A stretch of DNA of 64,000 bases from Armatimonadetes bacterium UBA5352 (GCA_002411015.1 DHPY01000104.1:73233-137232), one strand, 5' to 3'. Positions 40,961-50,462 are shown, numbered from the stretch's first letter. Translations and numbers: made by a program. Notes: a model not told the origin generated them from the sequence alone.

Positions 40961-42994
40961 TCAGCCGAGCTTCGCCCTGCAGACCACGTAGATCGGCACC
41001 TCCGGCACGGTGAACCAGCAGGCTCCGTCTCGGACCTCGAACTCAGGCGAGAAGTCCTCCATCTCCGGCGCAACGCACTCCACAGCCGTCACCGTCGCGC
41101 CATCCGGCAGCGGAGCGCGCACCTGCACGTCCCGCCTCGGCACCGTGTCGCCTGGGCCCGGCTGGACCGGGACCGAATAGTTCAGCAGGTGCACGACAAC
41201 CTCGCCATCGTCCGAGTAGCACGCAGTGCGCAGCAGCCACTGCGAGTTCCCCGCCGCGTCCATGACGACGCGCGTCTCGCCTGCCGGCTCAAGGAGTTCC
41301 AGCATGCCGCTCTCCGTGGGCAGCAGCTCCCTGCGCACGACGCGCCCCTCGCCCAGATCGCGCTGGCCATCCGCCTCGGGCAGCCATTCGATGGCCGCCC
41401 GCGGCCGCATCAGCTCATCATGCGTCGCGAAAGGCCCGACGGTGATCAGTGTGCCGCCGCCCTCGACGAAGCCCCTCATCATCGCGAGATGCTCGTCGCT
41501 GAGGTACTCCATGTTGGGCGCGATCAGCACGTCGTAGGTGGCGAGAGTGTCGGCGGAGAGGCCAGTCTCAGAGAAGAGATCGCAGGGGATCTGCAGCTCC
41601 GCGAGGCGTCCGAAGATAGTGCGAGCGGTTCCGGTATGCCGGGAGACCTGACCACCCGCGCGGTAGAAGTCACGCATAGGGAAGAAGAGCATGGCGACGC
41701 GCGCGGCCGAGACCTTGTCATCGTAGATGTCGGCATTGTCGCGCAGGAAGCGGATGTAAGGCGCCTGGTCGTCGCGGGAGTTGCGCCGCACACCGTTGTA
41801 GGCGCCTGAGCCGAATGCGGCAGCCTCTGCAAGCGCGAGCTTGCGCGAATCCGGCATCGGGCTGAGCTTCAGGAGCATGGTGCGGAGGTCGCCCGGAAGA
41901 TCGCGGCCGTAGACGTAGTCGATGATGTTGTCATGGACCTGGCGGTAGGTGATGTCGCCGATGATGCGCTGCACGATGCACCCCGCGCCCTCGACGCCCA
42001 GACCGCCCTCAGCCATGTAGTAGTCGGCATTCCCGACCATGTACTCGGCCACGTGCGTGGGGCCGCCGAGGTTCGGGAAGAGCACGAAGTCAGGGCTCGC
42101 CTGACGCCCGCCCTCGCGCATCGCGTGTGCGTGCTCGCCGAGGCGCACGCGCCAGAACCTCTGCGCCTCAACCCACGCGACGCCCTCGTTCGCGGTCGGC
42201 AGCGAGACCTTGTCCACGTTCTGCACGCCGAAGAGCTCACGGATCTCGGCCGGACGGAACTTCGCGCGCAGGTACTCGCGGAAGGCAGCCTGCGAGTGCT
42301 CCGAGTAGTCGTTGATGGGGCTGGTGTTGTCCGGGAACGCGCCATCGTAGCCCGCCTCAGCGACCAACCGGTGCACGTCCATCAGCCAGTTGCGCCAGTC
42401 GGGGTGCGTGATCGCGGCAATGTAGCGGTCGAGGCCGGCGTAGTACTCGGGCTTCTCCTCATTGCCGAAGGTGTGACGTGAGCCATCGGCCTTCAGCGCG
42501 ATCCATTCGGCGGGGTCGGACTGTGGCTTCGGGCCGAGGCCGAACTCAGCGTACTCGTCCCAGTGATCGTAGAAGTCGTAGAAGCCCTCGCGGGTGTCGG
42601 GGTTGCCTGCGTAGGTGATCGCGGCCGTGTAGGGCATGACCATCTTCACGCCGGCCGCGTGGAGGGCATCGTTCATCCGCTGCAGGGCCGCGATCCGCTC
42701 ATGCACCTCAGCGGGAGTGAGTCGGCGGATGTCGTCGCGATTGCGCCCGTGCGCCTGGTTCTCGCCGCCGACGGCCACAATCGGACCGTAGAGGTGCGTC
42801 ATCGGCACGTCCTTGCCGAAGTGCAGCAGATCCGGCGGGAGTTCCCGGATCCACTCCACGTACTCCGGGCTGTCGAGATGCCCCTGCCCGTAGTCGATCA
42901 GGTAGTAGACCGGCGGCACGGTCGGCTCGCGCGTGGCGAGCGCCGGGGCGGCCATGATCACCAGCATCAGTAGCGCGCTCAGAATCCGCTTCAT
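40961..42994 (-). CDS. Secreted glycosidase-like protein with GATase-like domain
   Basis: A 677-residue exported protein with a signal peptide (KRILSALLMLVIMAAPALA). The N-terminal half is a probable TIM barrel (WLMDVHRLVAEAGYDGAFPDN with an Asp at a strand end). Residues about 450-560 resemble the amidotransferase-like domain of GH42-type enzymes (DVLIAPNMEYLSDEHLAMM, FVEGGGTLITVGP). A C-terminal beta domain follows. It shares its domain plan with the protein encoded at 18054-20321. Its start overlaps the upstream stop in ATGA, so it is coupled to the beta-sandwich protein gene. Substrate unknown. Confidence 0.72.
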   Translation of the reverse strand: MKRILSALLMLVIMAAPALATREPTVPPVYYLIDYGQGHLDSPEYVEWIRELPPDLLHFGKDVPMTHLYGPIVAVGGENQAHGRNRDDIRRLTPAEVHERIAALQRMNDALHAAGVKMVMPYTAAITYAGNPDTREGFYDFYDHWDEYAEFGLGPKPQSDPAEWIALKADGSRHTFGNEEKPEYYAGLDRYIAAITHPDWRNWLMDVHRLVAEAGYDGAFPDNTSPINDYSEHSQAAFREYLRAKFRPAEIRELFGVQNVDKVSLPTANEGVAWVEAQRFWRVRLGEHAHAMREGGRQASPDFVLFPNLGGPTHVAEYMVGNADYYMAEGGLGVEGAGCIVQRIIGDITYRQVHDNIIDYVYGRDLPGDLRTMLLKLSPMPDSRKLALAEAAAFGSGAYNGVRRNSRDDQAPYIRFLRDNADIYDDKVSAARVAMLFFPMRDFYRAGGQVSRHTGTARTIFGRLAELQIPCDLFSETGLSADTLATYDVLIAPNMEYLSDEHLAMMRGFVEGGGTLITVGPFATHDELMRPRAAIEWLPEADGQRDLGEGRVVRRELLPTESGMLELLEPAGETRVVMDAAGNSQWLLRTACYSDDGEVVVHLLNYSVPVQPGPGDTVPRRDVQVRAPLPDGATVTAVECVAPEMEDFSPEFEVRDGACWFTVPEVPIYVVCRAKLG

Positions 42995-44256
42995 CGTGCC
43001 TCTCCTGCCTCGTCACTGCGTGGGCTGATGGCGATGTCATCTACGTAGAGCACGGACTGCACCGGGTTGCTGCGCGCGTGGCCGATCTCCAGCACCACGT
43101 TCACTGTCGGGCCATCTATGCGCTTGTTCTCGTCGCCGCCGCTGACTGCGGTTGAGGCGTGCTCAAAGTCGGCCAAGACTGCCTTCCACCCGACCCAGTT
43201 GATCGGCCCGGGATCGAAGTAGTGCTGCTCCTGAGAGGCATCGCGCACCCGGACGCGGAGGCCGCGTCCGGAGCCGTCACCGTAGAGGAACAGCCGCACC
43301 TTGCCGATGCCATCGCCCGGCACCGGGAGCGTGAAGAGCTTGAGCTGCTGGCCGGTCTCGGCGTAGGCCTCGGGGAAGCGGATCTCGACGCGCAGCGACT
43401 GCTCGCCGCCGAAGGCCTGCTCGTCGCTGAGCGCCACATCGTACGAAGGGAGGGTGGCGTCCTCAGGCACGAGCTTCGCCCACTGGATGGTGCCGATGGG
43501 GTTGTCGACGCCCTCGAAGTCAACGAGCGGCGTCCAGTTCGTCTCGATCCCGATTTGCGGTGCGATCCGCTCCACCTCCGCGGCGGCCTCAGGTGTCGGC
43601 GCGAGCAGACCGGGTAGCTCCGGCCCGAGCCAGACCGCTGCGTCATCGAGCGACCACCCCGGATTCTCCGGCGCTACCAGCGACAGCCGCAGGAGTGCGC
43701 CCTCCGGGGGCGCCTGGAAGAGCAGCGCCTCCGGCTCATTGAAGTCGCTCTCGAGACTCGCGATCTCGGCGCCCTCAAGGTCGGTGATGACGAGCCTGCC
43801 CGCCTCGCCGATGGAGAAGGCATGCGCGAAGATGGTGGCGGCGTTGAGGCCGGGCGGCACGTAAAAGTAGAGGCCGTCGAAGCCTCTCACGACGTTCAGC
43901 GGCGCCTCAGGGGTGGCGATATACCACCACGTATCGGCCGTGGGCACCGGGACGGCGTAGTTGGCCCCCGGTTCGAGCCTCAGGAGCGACAGCGGACTGG
44001 CGTCGCTCACGGTCAGAGTGCAGGTCTGCCCGAGAGTGCCATCAATTGTGGCAACCGTGTCGCCGTTGAGGTCGAGGATGCGGAAGGTGGGCTGGTCGGC
44101 ATAGCTGAAGTCATTGGCGCCGTAGAGGCGCGATTCGATGGTGACGGGGCCCGGCGGCGCGAGCATCCAGGTGGTGTAGCGGACGATGGGGGGATCATCC
44201 GCGATCGCGGACGCTGCTGCCGCGAGGAGGAGAAGCAGAGCGATCCTTCGGGTCAT
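42991..44256 (-). CDS. Secreted beta-sandwich protein
   Basis: A 421-residue exported protein with a signal peptide ending near ASAIADD (residues 15-21). The composition is beta-rich with several possible carbohydrate-binding-like or jelly-roll domains. In the last 170 residues, FEGVDNPIGTIQWAK and later VLYVDDIAISP resemble CBM-type folds in which strands carry aromatic residues. No catalytic motif is seen. The ATG at 44256 has GGAGCG six bases upstream and an extended -10 promoter about 45 bases upstream. It is translationally coupled to the downstream secreted glycosidase-like gene, so a glycan-binding partner role is likely. Confidence 0.7.
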   Translation of the reverse strand: MTRRIALLLLLAAAASAIADDPPIVRYTTWMLAPPGPVTIESRLYGANDFSYADQPTFRILDLNGDTVATIDGTLGQTCTLTVSDASPLSLLRLEPGANYAVPVPTADTWWYIATPEAPLNVVRGFDGLYFYVPPGLNAATIFAHAFSIGEAGRLVITDLEGAEIASLESDFNEPEALLFQAPPEGALLRLSLVAPENPGWSLDDAAVWLGPELPGLLAPTPEAAAEVERIAPQIGIETNWTPLVDFEGVDNPIGTIQWAKLVPEDATLPSYDVALSDEQAFGGEQSLRVEIRFPEAYAETGQQLKLFTLPVPGDGIGKVRLFLYGDGSGRGLRVRVRDASQEQHYFDPGPINWVGWKAVLADFEHASTAVSGGDENKRIDGPTVNVVLEIGHARSNPVQSVLYVDDIAISPRSDEAGEAR

Positions 44257-44296
44257 GGCAACGCTCCAGTGCAAGGGGCTGGTGGCTTCGGGGTCG

Positions 44297-44305
44297 ATTA
44301 TAGCA
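44297..44305 (-). promoter_or_regulatory. Extended -10 promoter for the secreted protein operon
   Basis: On the minus strand the sequence TGCTATAAT combines a perfect -10 hexamer with the TG extension. The -35 region at 17 bases (TTCCGC) is weak. It lies about 45 bases before the start at 44256. Confidence 0.6.
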
Positions 44306-44437
44306 TGACAGGAGCGTCTGCGGAAGCGGGCGCCGCTCCACTGGAGTGAGGCCCGCGATTTGCAGTGGGTTGCGTAGCCAACTGGAGAGGAGTATGGTGG
44401 GATTGCAGCACTGCGTCCGCAGAAGGGGGTTGCACAG

Positions 44438-45799
44438 ATGGGTGACCGGTTGGCGATCATCGCGCTGATGGCCGTCCTCCCTGGCCTCGCGCTCCCGCAG
44501 GAGGAGGCCGGACAACCGTTGCAGGCGTGGGAGCCGCCGGCGGCGGAGATGCCTGATCCGAACGCGTGGGAGATCTACCAGTTCGCGTTCGAGCTTGAGG
44601 AGCAGATCCAGCAGCGGCTCGCGGAGGAGCTTCCGAAGAGCGCGCCGACGTCTCTCGACATGAGCGAGGCCGCGCTTGAGCCGGAGATGCTCGCGCGGCT
44701 CCTTGACGCCTACGCGCCGGTCTTCAGCGCGCTCGAAGCTGCCATCGCGGGTGAGGCGCAGGCGCCGCAGCTTCTTACCCAGGAGGATTTCGCGCAGGCC
44801 TTCGCGGAGTTCGCCAACTACCGCCAGGCATGCCGCATGTTCGCGAGCCGCAGCGTCTATCACCTCCGCCGCGATGACGCGCTCTCCGCGGCGCTGGATG
44901 GCGTTGCGTGCCTGCAGATCGGCGCCGACGTGGGCACGAGCGGTTCGCTGATCGCGGGGCTGGTGCAGCTTGCCTGCAGCACCATCGGCGAGGCGCGGTT
45001 GCGTGAGGCGATCCCGAATCTTGGCGCGCAGGAGGCTCGGATCGCCGCGAATGCCATGCGCCAGGCAATCAGCGAACTGCCGGGATTGGAGCAGACGCTG
45101 CGGGGCGAGGAGATCGTCTCGCGCGTCATGATGCGCGAGCAATCGCCGCAGTTCGAAGGCATGGAGGAGGCGATCCAGCAACTGCACAATGACCCCGACT
45201 ACGCGCGAGAGATGCTCGCGCAGGAGGACCCCGCGGTCGCGGAGATGGATGGCGCAGCGCTGAGGGCGCTCGTGGAGGAGAAGATCACGCAGATGGAGGC
45301 GCTCACGCCCGAGCAGGCCTGGGCGGAGCTTGGCCGCTTCCATGCGGCGTGGCAGGCTGAGGCGGCGAAGCCATTCTGGGCGCGCCAGCCGGTCGAGGCG
45401 CCCGCGAACGTCCTGCTGGCGACGCTGCTGCCGTCATTCGAGCGCGCGGGGCTGCTCTACGCGTCCAGCGAGGCGCGCCTGCGGGTAGACCTCGCCGCGC
45501 TCGCGGCATGGGCGTTCTTCGCGGAGACGGGCACGTATCCGGCATCGCTGGACGCGCTCGTGCCGGGGTACCTGCCGGAGCTCCCGCGCGATCCGTTCGC
45601 CGATGCGCCGCTGCAGAGTGTGGCACTTGGGGCCACCACCCGCGCGCACCCGGCCGGCGGGCAGGAGCCCGTGGCAGCACGCGGGCTCACGATCTACTCG
45701 GTCGGACCGGATGGCGATAATGATGGCGGCGTGGACATCGGGCACGTGATTGAGCCGGAATCCGATGGCGATATCTCGTTGACCCTGGCAGTGGAGTAG
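44438..45799 (+). CDS. Secreted helical protein with pseudopilin-like C-terminal segment
   Basis: A 453-residue protein with a signal peptide (residues about 1-20, ending LALPQ). Residues 30-330 are mostly helical and rich in Ala, Glu and Leu, with no family I recognise. The last 110 residues look like the soluble part of a GspG-type pseudopilin: a helix with TGTYPASLDALVPGYLPELP, then DPFAD, and finally TIYSVGPDGDNDGG. In GspG this calcium-binding end follows a prepilin N-terminus, which is absent here. It may be a periplasmic protein that borrowed the fold. AGGGGG lies upstream of the ATG. Confidence 0.7.
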   Translation: MGDRLAIIALMAVLPGLALPQEEAGQPLQAWEPPAAEMPDPNAWEIYQFAFELEEQIQQRLAEELPKSAPTSLDMSEAALEPEMLARLLDAYAPVFSALEAAIAGEAQAPQLLTQEDFAQAFAEFANYRQACRMFASRSVYHLRRDDALSAALDGVACLQIGADVGTSGSLIAGLVQLACSTIGEARLREAIPNLGAQEARIAANAMRQAISELPGLEQTLRGEEIVSRVMMREQSPQFEGMEEAIQQLHNDPDYAREMLAQEDPAVAEMDGAALRALVEEKITQMEALTPEQAWAELGRFHAAWQAEAAKPFWARQPVEAPANVLLATLLPSFERAGLLYASSEARLRVDLAALAAWAFFAETGTYPASLDALVPGYLPELPRDPFADAPLQSVALGATTRAHPAGGQEPVAARGLTIYSVGPDGDNDGGVDIGHVIEPESDGDISLTLAVE

Positions 45800-45819
45800 G
45801 TCATGGGCGCAAGGGCGTG

Positions 45820-47043
45820 TCAGGGCAGCCTTGAGATTGCAGGGGCGGTCTGCGTCTGCACGGCATCCACCTCGAGCTCAAAGAGCAGGTCATCGCGGCA
45901 GATGGTGTTGTGAGCCACGATCACCGGCAACTCCGGCAGCCCTTCCGCGCACCGATGCTGCTCGAGCACACCGGCGTCCTCGGGATGGCGCACGTACGCA
46001 GTGGCTCGCACGACATCCTCCCAGCCCATCCCGCGCGAGTGGAGGATCGCGGCGATTACGTCGCAGGTCAGAGCGGTCTGGGCCCGGACGTCGCCGACAT
46101 GCGCGGTGCGTCCATCCGGATCGATGCTCGCTGTGCCGGAAACGAAGACGCGCCGCACACCGGGCAGGTCCACCTCGACGGCGCGACTGAAGGAGCTTCC
46201 GTACTGGAGCGCCGGGCACTGCATCGGCGAGGGCAGCGCCCGCACAGTCACCCGAGCGTCGTGAGGGAGGATGGCATACGCGCCCACCATCATCGCTGCT
46301 CCCCACGGGTTGGCGCCACCGATTCCGGTGCTCGCAGGGACAAGGCGGTCGAAGACGCCGCGCTCCGTGAAGAAGGCCGTGCGCACGGCGTTGAACTCGC
46401 TGTACCACTCGAGAATGTCGTCGAGGAATAGCCACGTGCGGGCGACGTGGCTGAAGTCCATCTCCACCGTCTCCAGCGCCCGCTCGATCGCGCGGAAGGT
46501 GTCTTCTGCCTGCTGCTTGCGAGAAGCCGCTGTGTCCTCCGCACGGATACCTGCGAGGAAGCACTCAGAAGCGTGAGGACCGTGGACGACCGTGCCGACG
46601 GTCCGGCCATCAAGCACAACCGGCTCAAGCTCCGCGCCACGTATCCCGCGGAGATGCAGTCCTCCGAGGCCAGCGGTCACAGAGTTGCCGAGTATCCATG
46701 TCAGCGGTCCGGAGTAGCCGTTGTACAGTGGATCAGACGCGCGCGAACCAAAGCACTCCGCGGCGATGGTGGCCGCGCCGAGGCTGCGGCGCACTGCCGC
46801 CACCGAGGAGTCGATCTCCTCCGGAAGCGCCGCGCTCCTCGTCATGTAGAACTCGCAGATGCCATCGCGATGGAGTTCGCGAAGCTCTGTTGGGCGACAC
46901 GGATGGTCTGCGCGGATCTCTGCCATGGCCGCTCCCTGTGCGCGATGTCGAGCAAGTGGACCCTCAGTCAGATCAACGTCTGAGGGGGCGATTGGTTCTC
47001 GCGGCGGAGCGAGCAGCTCCCTTGCACATTCAGCCCAGCTCAT
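45820..47043 (-). CDS. Two-domain Rid/YjgF-like protein (chorismatase-like layout)
   Basis: A 407-residue protein whose C-terminal 250 residues look like two YjgF/Rid-type folds, with SFSRAVEVDLPGVRRVFVSGTASID and AQTALTCDVIAAILHSRGMGWEDVVRATAYV close to standard Rid sequence. The N-terminal part with GPHASECFLAGI recalls FkbO/Hyg5-type chorismatases, which also use this fold. Rid proteins hydrolyse reactive imines or enamines released by PLP enzymes. The ATG overlaps the kinase stop as ATGA. It is the third gene after a PLP aminotransferase and an FGGY kinase, which fits a detoxifying or processing step in that pathway. A chorismatase role cannot be excluded. Confidence 0.75.
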   Translation of the reverse strand: MSWAECARELLAPPREPIAPSDVDLTEGPLARHRAQGAAMAEIRADHPCRPTELRELHRDGICEFYMTRSAALPEEIDSSVAAVRRSLGAATIAAECFGSRASDPLYNGYSGPLTWILGNSVTAGLGGLHLRGIRGAELEPVVLDGRTVGTVVHGPHASECFLAGIRAEDTAASRKQQAEDTFRAIERALETVEMDFSHVARTWLFLDDILEWYSEFNAVRTAFFTERGVFDRLVPASTGIGGANPWGAAMMVGAYAILPHDARVTVRALPSPMQCPALQYGSSFSRAVEVDLPGVRRVFVSGTASIDPDGRTAHVGDVRAQTALTCDVIAAILHSRGMGWEDVVRATAYVRHPEDAGVLEQHRCAEGLPELPVIVAHNTICRDDLLFELEVDAVQTQTAPAISRLP

Positions 47044-48503
47044 GCTTCTTCGTCATATAACCGGGAGCAGTAGTCAAGATAGCGGCTGAAGATATCGTCG
47101 TAGACTGCTGCCAGTACGGGGCTCGGCTCAAAGCTCCGCGCCGGAGCGTACCACGCATGCGCAGCCTCGGCGAGCGACGCGAACTGCCCGGTGCCGGTTG
47201 CGGCAAGCAGTGCGGCTCCGAGCGAGGCCGCCTCCGTGCAGGCAGGGCGCTCAACGGGCGTCTGGAGCATATCGGCCTTGATCTGCAGCCACAGGTCCGA
47301 GCGCGCGGCGCCTCCGAGCGATCGGACACGATCCACGGTCAGCCCGCGACGAACCAGTGGCTCGAGCAGCTCGCGCAGGAGGCAGGCGCAACTCTCCATT
47401 ATCGCGCGCGCGATCTCGCTGCGGCCATGGCCGAGGGTCAGGCCGAGGATTGCGCCGCGGGCGTCGGGGGTGTCGGGCGTTCCGGAGAAGTGCGGCAGCA
47501 CCGTCAGGCCGTCGCTACCCGGCGGCACCTCCTTGACGCCGGCGAGCAGTTCGTCGAAGCTGCCTGCTCCACAGAGGTCGCGGAACCATGTCAGTACGAT
47601 CGCGGAGACCGCCGCGTAGGGCATGGCGTACCACAGCCCGGGCGCCGCATGCCGCCCTGCGAAGAAGTCCGCATCGCGCACGCGCTCCGGCGTGGCGGCG
47701 ACCACCGCAAGTGCGGTGCCGGTAGTCTCGCTCACCACGCCGTCGCGCACATTGCCCGCGCCGATGGCGCCTGCAAGCTGGTCGTTGCAGCCGGTGCAGA
47801 CCGGCACACCGGCCGGCAGGCCGAGTGCCTCTGCGGCGGACGCGTTCAGCTCGCCAACCGCCGTCCCCGGCGGATGGATTGGCGGAAGCTGACTCTCGTT
47901 GATGCCCGCGGCCTCGAGGATCTCCGGCGACCACTCGCCCGCGTCAACGTCCAGCAGCCCGCCCATCTGCGCGATGTTGAAGTCGGTGGCGATCTCCCCC
48001 GTCAGCCGGTAGATGAGGTAATCCGGCAGGCAGAGGAACTCCGCGTCCCGGTGCGCCTGCGGCTGATGCTCAGCCAGCCAACCGATCTTGAACGCGGTCA
48101 GTTCGTGTGGGATCCACGGGTAGCCGGTGATTGCGCGGAAGTGCTCGCGCGTGAGCCACTGCCCCTGCCAGCGCTCGGCGACGTCGCGCGCGCGCCCGTC
48201 GAGCCAGACGATGACGGGCGTGAGCGGGTGGCCGGCCGCATCCATCGCGAGGAAGCTCTCACCCTGCGAGCTGAGGCCGATCGCGCGCACGGCCTCGCGG
48301 GGCAGTTGTGCCTCGGCAAGGACTTTGCGGGCGCCGGTGACGGCGGCATCCCAGTAGGTCTCGGGGGCCTCCTCCATCCAATTCGGCCGTGGGACGGCGG
48401 GCGTGTACTCCACCTCAGCCAGCGCCAGCAGGCGTCCGTCGTCGCCTATCAGCGCGGTCTTCAGCGCGGTGGTGCCGATGTCGAAGGTCAGGTACGCGCT
48501 CAC
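47040..48503 (-). CDS. FGGY family carbohydrate kinase (xylulokinase-like)
   Basis: A 487-residue sugar or polyol kinase of the FGGY family, which phosphorylates its substrate with ATP. The N-terminal phosphate loop is YLTFDIGTTALKTALI, WLDGRARD near residue 100 is the substrate-side motif, and the C-terminal adenosine region reads RSLGGAARSDLWLQIKADM. Overall size and motifs are closest to xylulokinase-like members. GTG at 48503 overlaps the aminotransferase stop (GTGA), and its own stop overlaps the Rid-like gene start. The overlaps suggest a fixed three-gene pathway. The substrate could be an unusual sugar such as an amino or deoxy ketose. Confidence 0.9.
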   Translation of the reverse strand: MSAYLTFDIGTTALKTALIGDDGRLLALAEVEYTPAVPRPNWMEEAPETYWDAAVTGARKVLAEAQLPREAVRAIGLSSQGESFLAMDAAGHPLTPVIVWLDGRARDVAERWQGQWLTREHFRAITGYPWIPHELTAFKIGWLAEHQPQAHRDAEFLCLPDYLIYRLTGEIATDFNIAQMGGLLDVDAGEWSPEILEAAGINESQLPPIHPPGTAVGELNASAAEALGLPAGVPVCTGCNDQLAGAIGAGNVRDGVVSETTGTALAVVAATPERVRDADFFAGRHAAPGLWYAMPYAAVSAIVLTWFRDLCGAGSFDELLAGVKEVPPGSDGLTVLPHFSGTPDTPDARGAILGLTLGHGRSEIARAIMESCACLLRELLEPLVRRGLTVDRVRSLGGAARSDLWLQIKADMLQTPVERPACTEAASLGAALLAATGTGQFASLAEAAHAWYAPARSFEPSPVLAAVYDDIFSRYLDYCSRLYDEEA

Positions 48504-49867
48504 GCGTAGCCCAGCTCCCGCTCGACCTCATCGATCGCCTCCTCGATGATCGTAAGGCCTTTTGCGGCCACATCGAAGTCCATCACGATCGGCGGCGACA
48601 TGCGCAGGATGTGCCACGCGGGCACCCATGCCAGGCCGCGCTCGAAGGCGCGCTGGTAGACGAGCTTGCCCGCCTGCTCGAAGGGCTCGCGGGTCTCGCG
48701 GTCCTTCACAAGCTCGAGGCCGAGCAGGCCGCCGATGCCGCGAACGTCGCCGACGATGCTGTGCCGGTCGCGCATCGCTCGCATCTTCCCAAGCATGAAC
48801 TCGCCGAGTTCGAGCGCGTGCTCGAGGAGGCCCTCCTCCTCCATGGCCTTGATGCTCGCCAGCGCCGCCGCGCAGGCCATCGGATTGCCCCCGTAGCTGG
48901 TAGAGGCGGAGATGTTAGCGATGGTCTCCTTGTATTTGTCAGAGACCATCATCGCCGTGACGGGGAAGCCGTTGCCGAAGCCTTTACCGATCGTCACCAC
49001 ATCGGGCGCGGTGTCCCAGTGCTCCATGCAGAAGTACTTCCCGGTGCGGCCCATGCTGGTGAGGACCTCATCGGCCATCAGCAGGATGCCGCGTTCGTCG
49101 CAGAACGCGCGGAGCTTCGGGAAGAAGTCATCCGGAGGCACAATTGACCCGGCCCAGCCCTGGATCGGCTCCAGCACGAACGCGGCGACCTGGCCGGTGG
49201 TGGCGTTGTCGATGAACTGCGCGTAGAAGTCTATGTAGGCGTCGGTGTCAATCTCGCCGCCAGGCTTCGTGAACATCGGCCGGTAGGGGTTCGGCCGGGG
49301 GACGAGGTAGAAGCCCTGGGAGCGCCCGGGACCGTTCGTCGAGTTCATCTTGCCGAGGCTGACGGCATGGCCGGTCTTCCCGTGGAAGTCCATGAAGCAG
49401 GAGATGAACTCATGCTTCCCGGTTGCGGCCCGGCAGACGCGCAGGCCGGCCTCGACGGCGGTGGTGCCGCTGTCGTAGAGCTGGATGCCTTGCAGGTCCC
49501 ATGGCTGGATCTCGGCCATCTTCTCGAGGAGTTCAACCTTGATCGGGGTGTTGAAGTCATGGCAGTTCATCAGCGTGTGCGCGGCCTCGGCCACGGCCTC
49601 GGAGACCTTCGGATGGCAGTGGCCGAGGGTGGTGACGTAGATGCCGCTGGAGAAGTCAATGTAACGGTTGCCATCGACATCGGTGAGCGTGGAGCCGTGG
49701 CCGCTCTCGAACGCGACCGGGAAGAGCTTGACCTGGCTGGAGTAGCCGATCATGTGCGTAACGCCGCGCTCGTGGAGGTCGTTGGAACGCGGGCCGGGGA
49801 TCTCAGTGGCGATATAGGGCACGCTGTCAGCGTCAATGCTGGCCCAGTAGTCTGCGGGAAGACTCAT
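48500..49867 (-). CDS. Class III PLP-dependent aminotransferase
   Basis: A 455-residue fold-type I aminotransferase of the acetylornithine/4-aminobutyrate/alanine-glyoxylate group. The PLP lysine is Lys 295 in VTIGKGFGNGFP, the cofactor Asp is 266 in LLMADEVLTSMGRTG, and the phosphate site is near YDSGTTAVEAG (131-141). AAGGAG lies nine bases before the ATG. It is the first gene of an operon with an FGGY kinase and a Rid-like protein. The amine donor or acceptor is not evident. Pairing with a sugar kinase suggests transfer of an amino group to or from a keto sugar or polyol. Confidence 0.9.
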   Translation of the reverse strand: MSLPADYWASIDADSVPYIATEIPGPRSNDLHERGVTHMIGYSSQVKLFPVAFESGHGSTLTDVDGNRYIDFSSGIYVTTLGHCHPKVSEAVAEAAHTLMNCHDFNTPIKVELLEKMAEIQPWDLQGIQLYDSGTTAVEAGLRVCRAATGKHEFISCFMDFHGKTGHAVSLGKMNSTNGPGRSQGFYLVPRPNPYRPMFTKPGGEIDTDAYIDFYAQFIDNATTGQVAAFVLEPIQGWAGSIVPPDDFFPKLRAFCDERGILLMADEVLTSMGRTGKYFCMEHWDTAPDVVTIGKGFGNGFPVTAMMVSDKYKETIANISASTSYGGNPMACAAALASIKAMEEEGLLEHALELGEFMLGKMRAMRDRHSIVGDVRGIGGLLGLELVKDRETREPFEQAGKLVYQRAFERGLAWVPAWHILRMSPPIVMDFDVAAKGLTIIEEAIDEVERELGYA

Positions 49868-49974
49868 CGGTAAGCACTCCTTGGTGTAAGAGGCGACGAA
49901 CGTGAGGCATCGCGATCAGAGGGCTATTCCACGCAGTCTGCGGCGGGGCCTTCATCTCTGCGGGAGACCGACCG

Positions 49975-50462
49975 TTACTCGATCGACGCTTCAGGATCAA
50001 CGTCCACTGGCTTGCTCCAGCCCGCCGGCTCAAGCTCTCCCGCCAGCAAGCGCTCATGGGAACTGCCCCGGAGGCCCTGGGGGTCTGCTGTGAGGGTCTC
50101 GCCGAGGTTTGGGCCACACTTGTCATGCGAGGATCTCCCTGTTTGGTGAGCTCACGCTCAAGCCGCGCGCAGATCGATCTTTGGGATCGCGTGCTCCGGT
50201 CCATCAGCGAGATTCGTCGGTCAGTCGAGGTTGCGAGGAGGAGCTGCAGGCCATGGCGCGAGACCGAGCTGCCGCGCCCGGTGATGATCGAGGCACGCGA
50301 GTGCGCGCACTTGCTGTTGCAGGTGTATGCGTTCGTGAACAGCACGCCATGCTGCGCCACGCGATCGAAAGCCGGCGTTGCCACCCACGGGCAGCCGTAG
50401 GCGCCAAAGTGCATGCCTGCGTCATCCGCAAGGGCGAAGAGGATATTCGGTCGGTCAGCCAT
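49975..50462 (-). pseudogene. Degraded sulfatase gene
   Basis: The frame from ATG 50462 gives a normal sulfatase N-terminus: DRPNILFALADDAGMHFGAYG, then AFDRVAQHGVLFTNAY. It then gives the modified-residue region CAHSRASIITGRGS, where the Cys would become formylglycine. Sulfatases usually have C/S-x-P-S-R; here it is C-A-H-S-R. After the Gly-rich turn the sulfatase sequence ends abruptly. A second frame nearer the stop yields about 50 residues ending PVDVDPEASIE before TAA 49975-49977, possibly the old C-terminus. About 400 codons are missing, so the gene is dead. The stretch 49868-49974 contains nothing I recognise. Confidence 0.65.
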
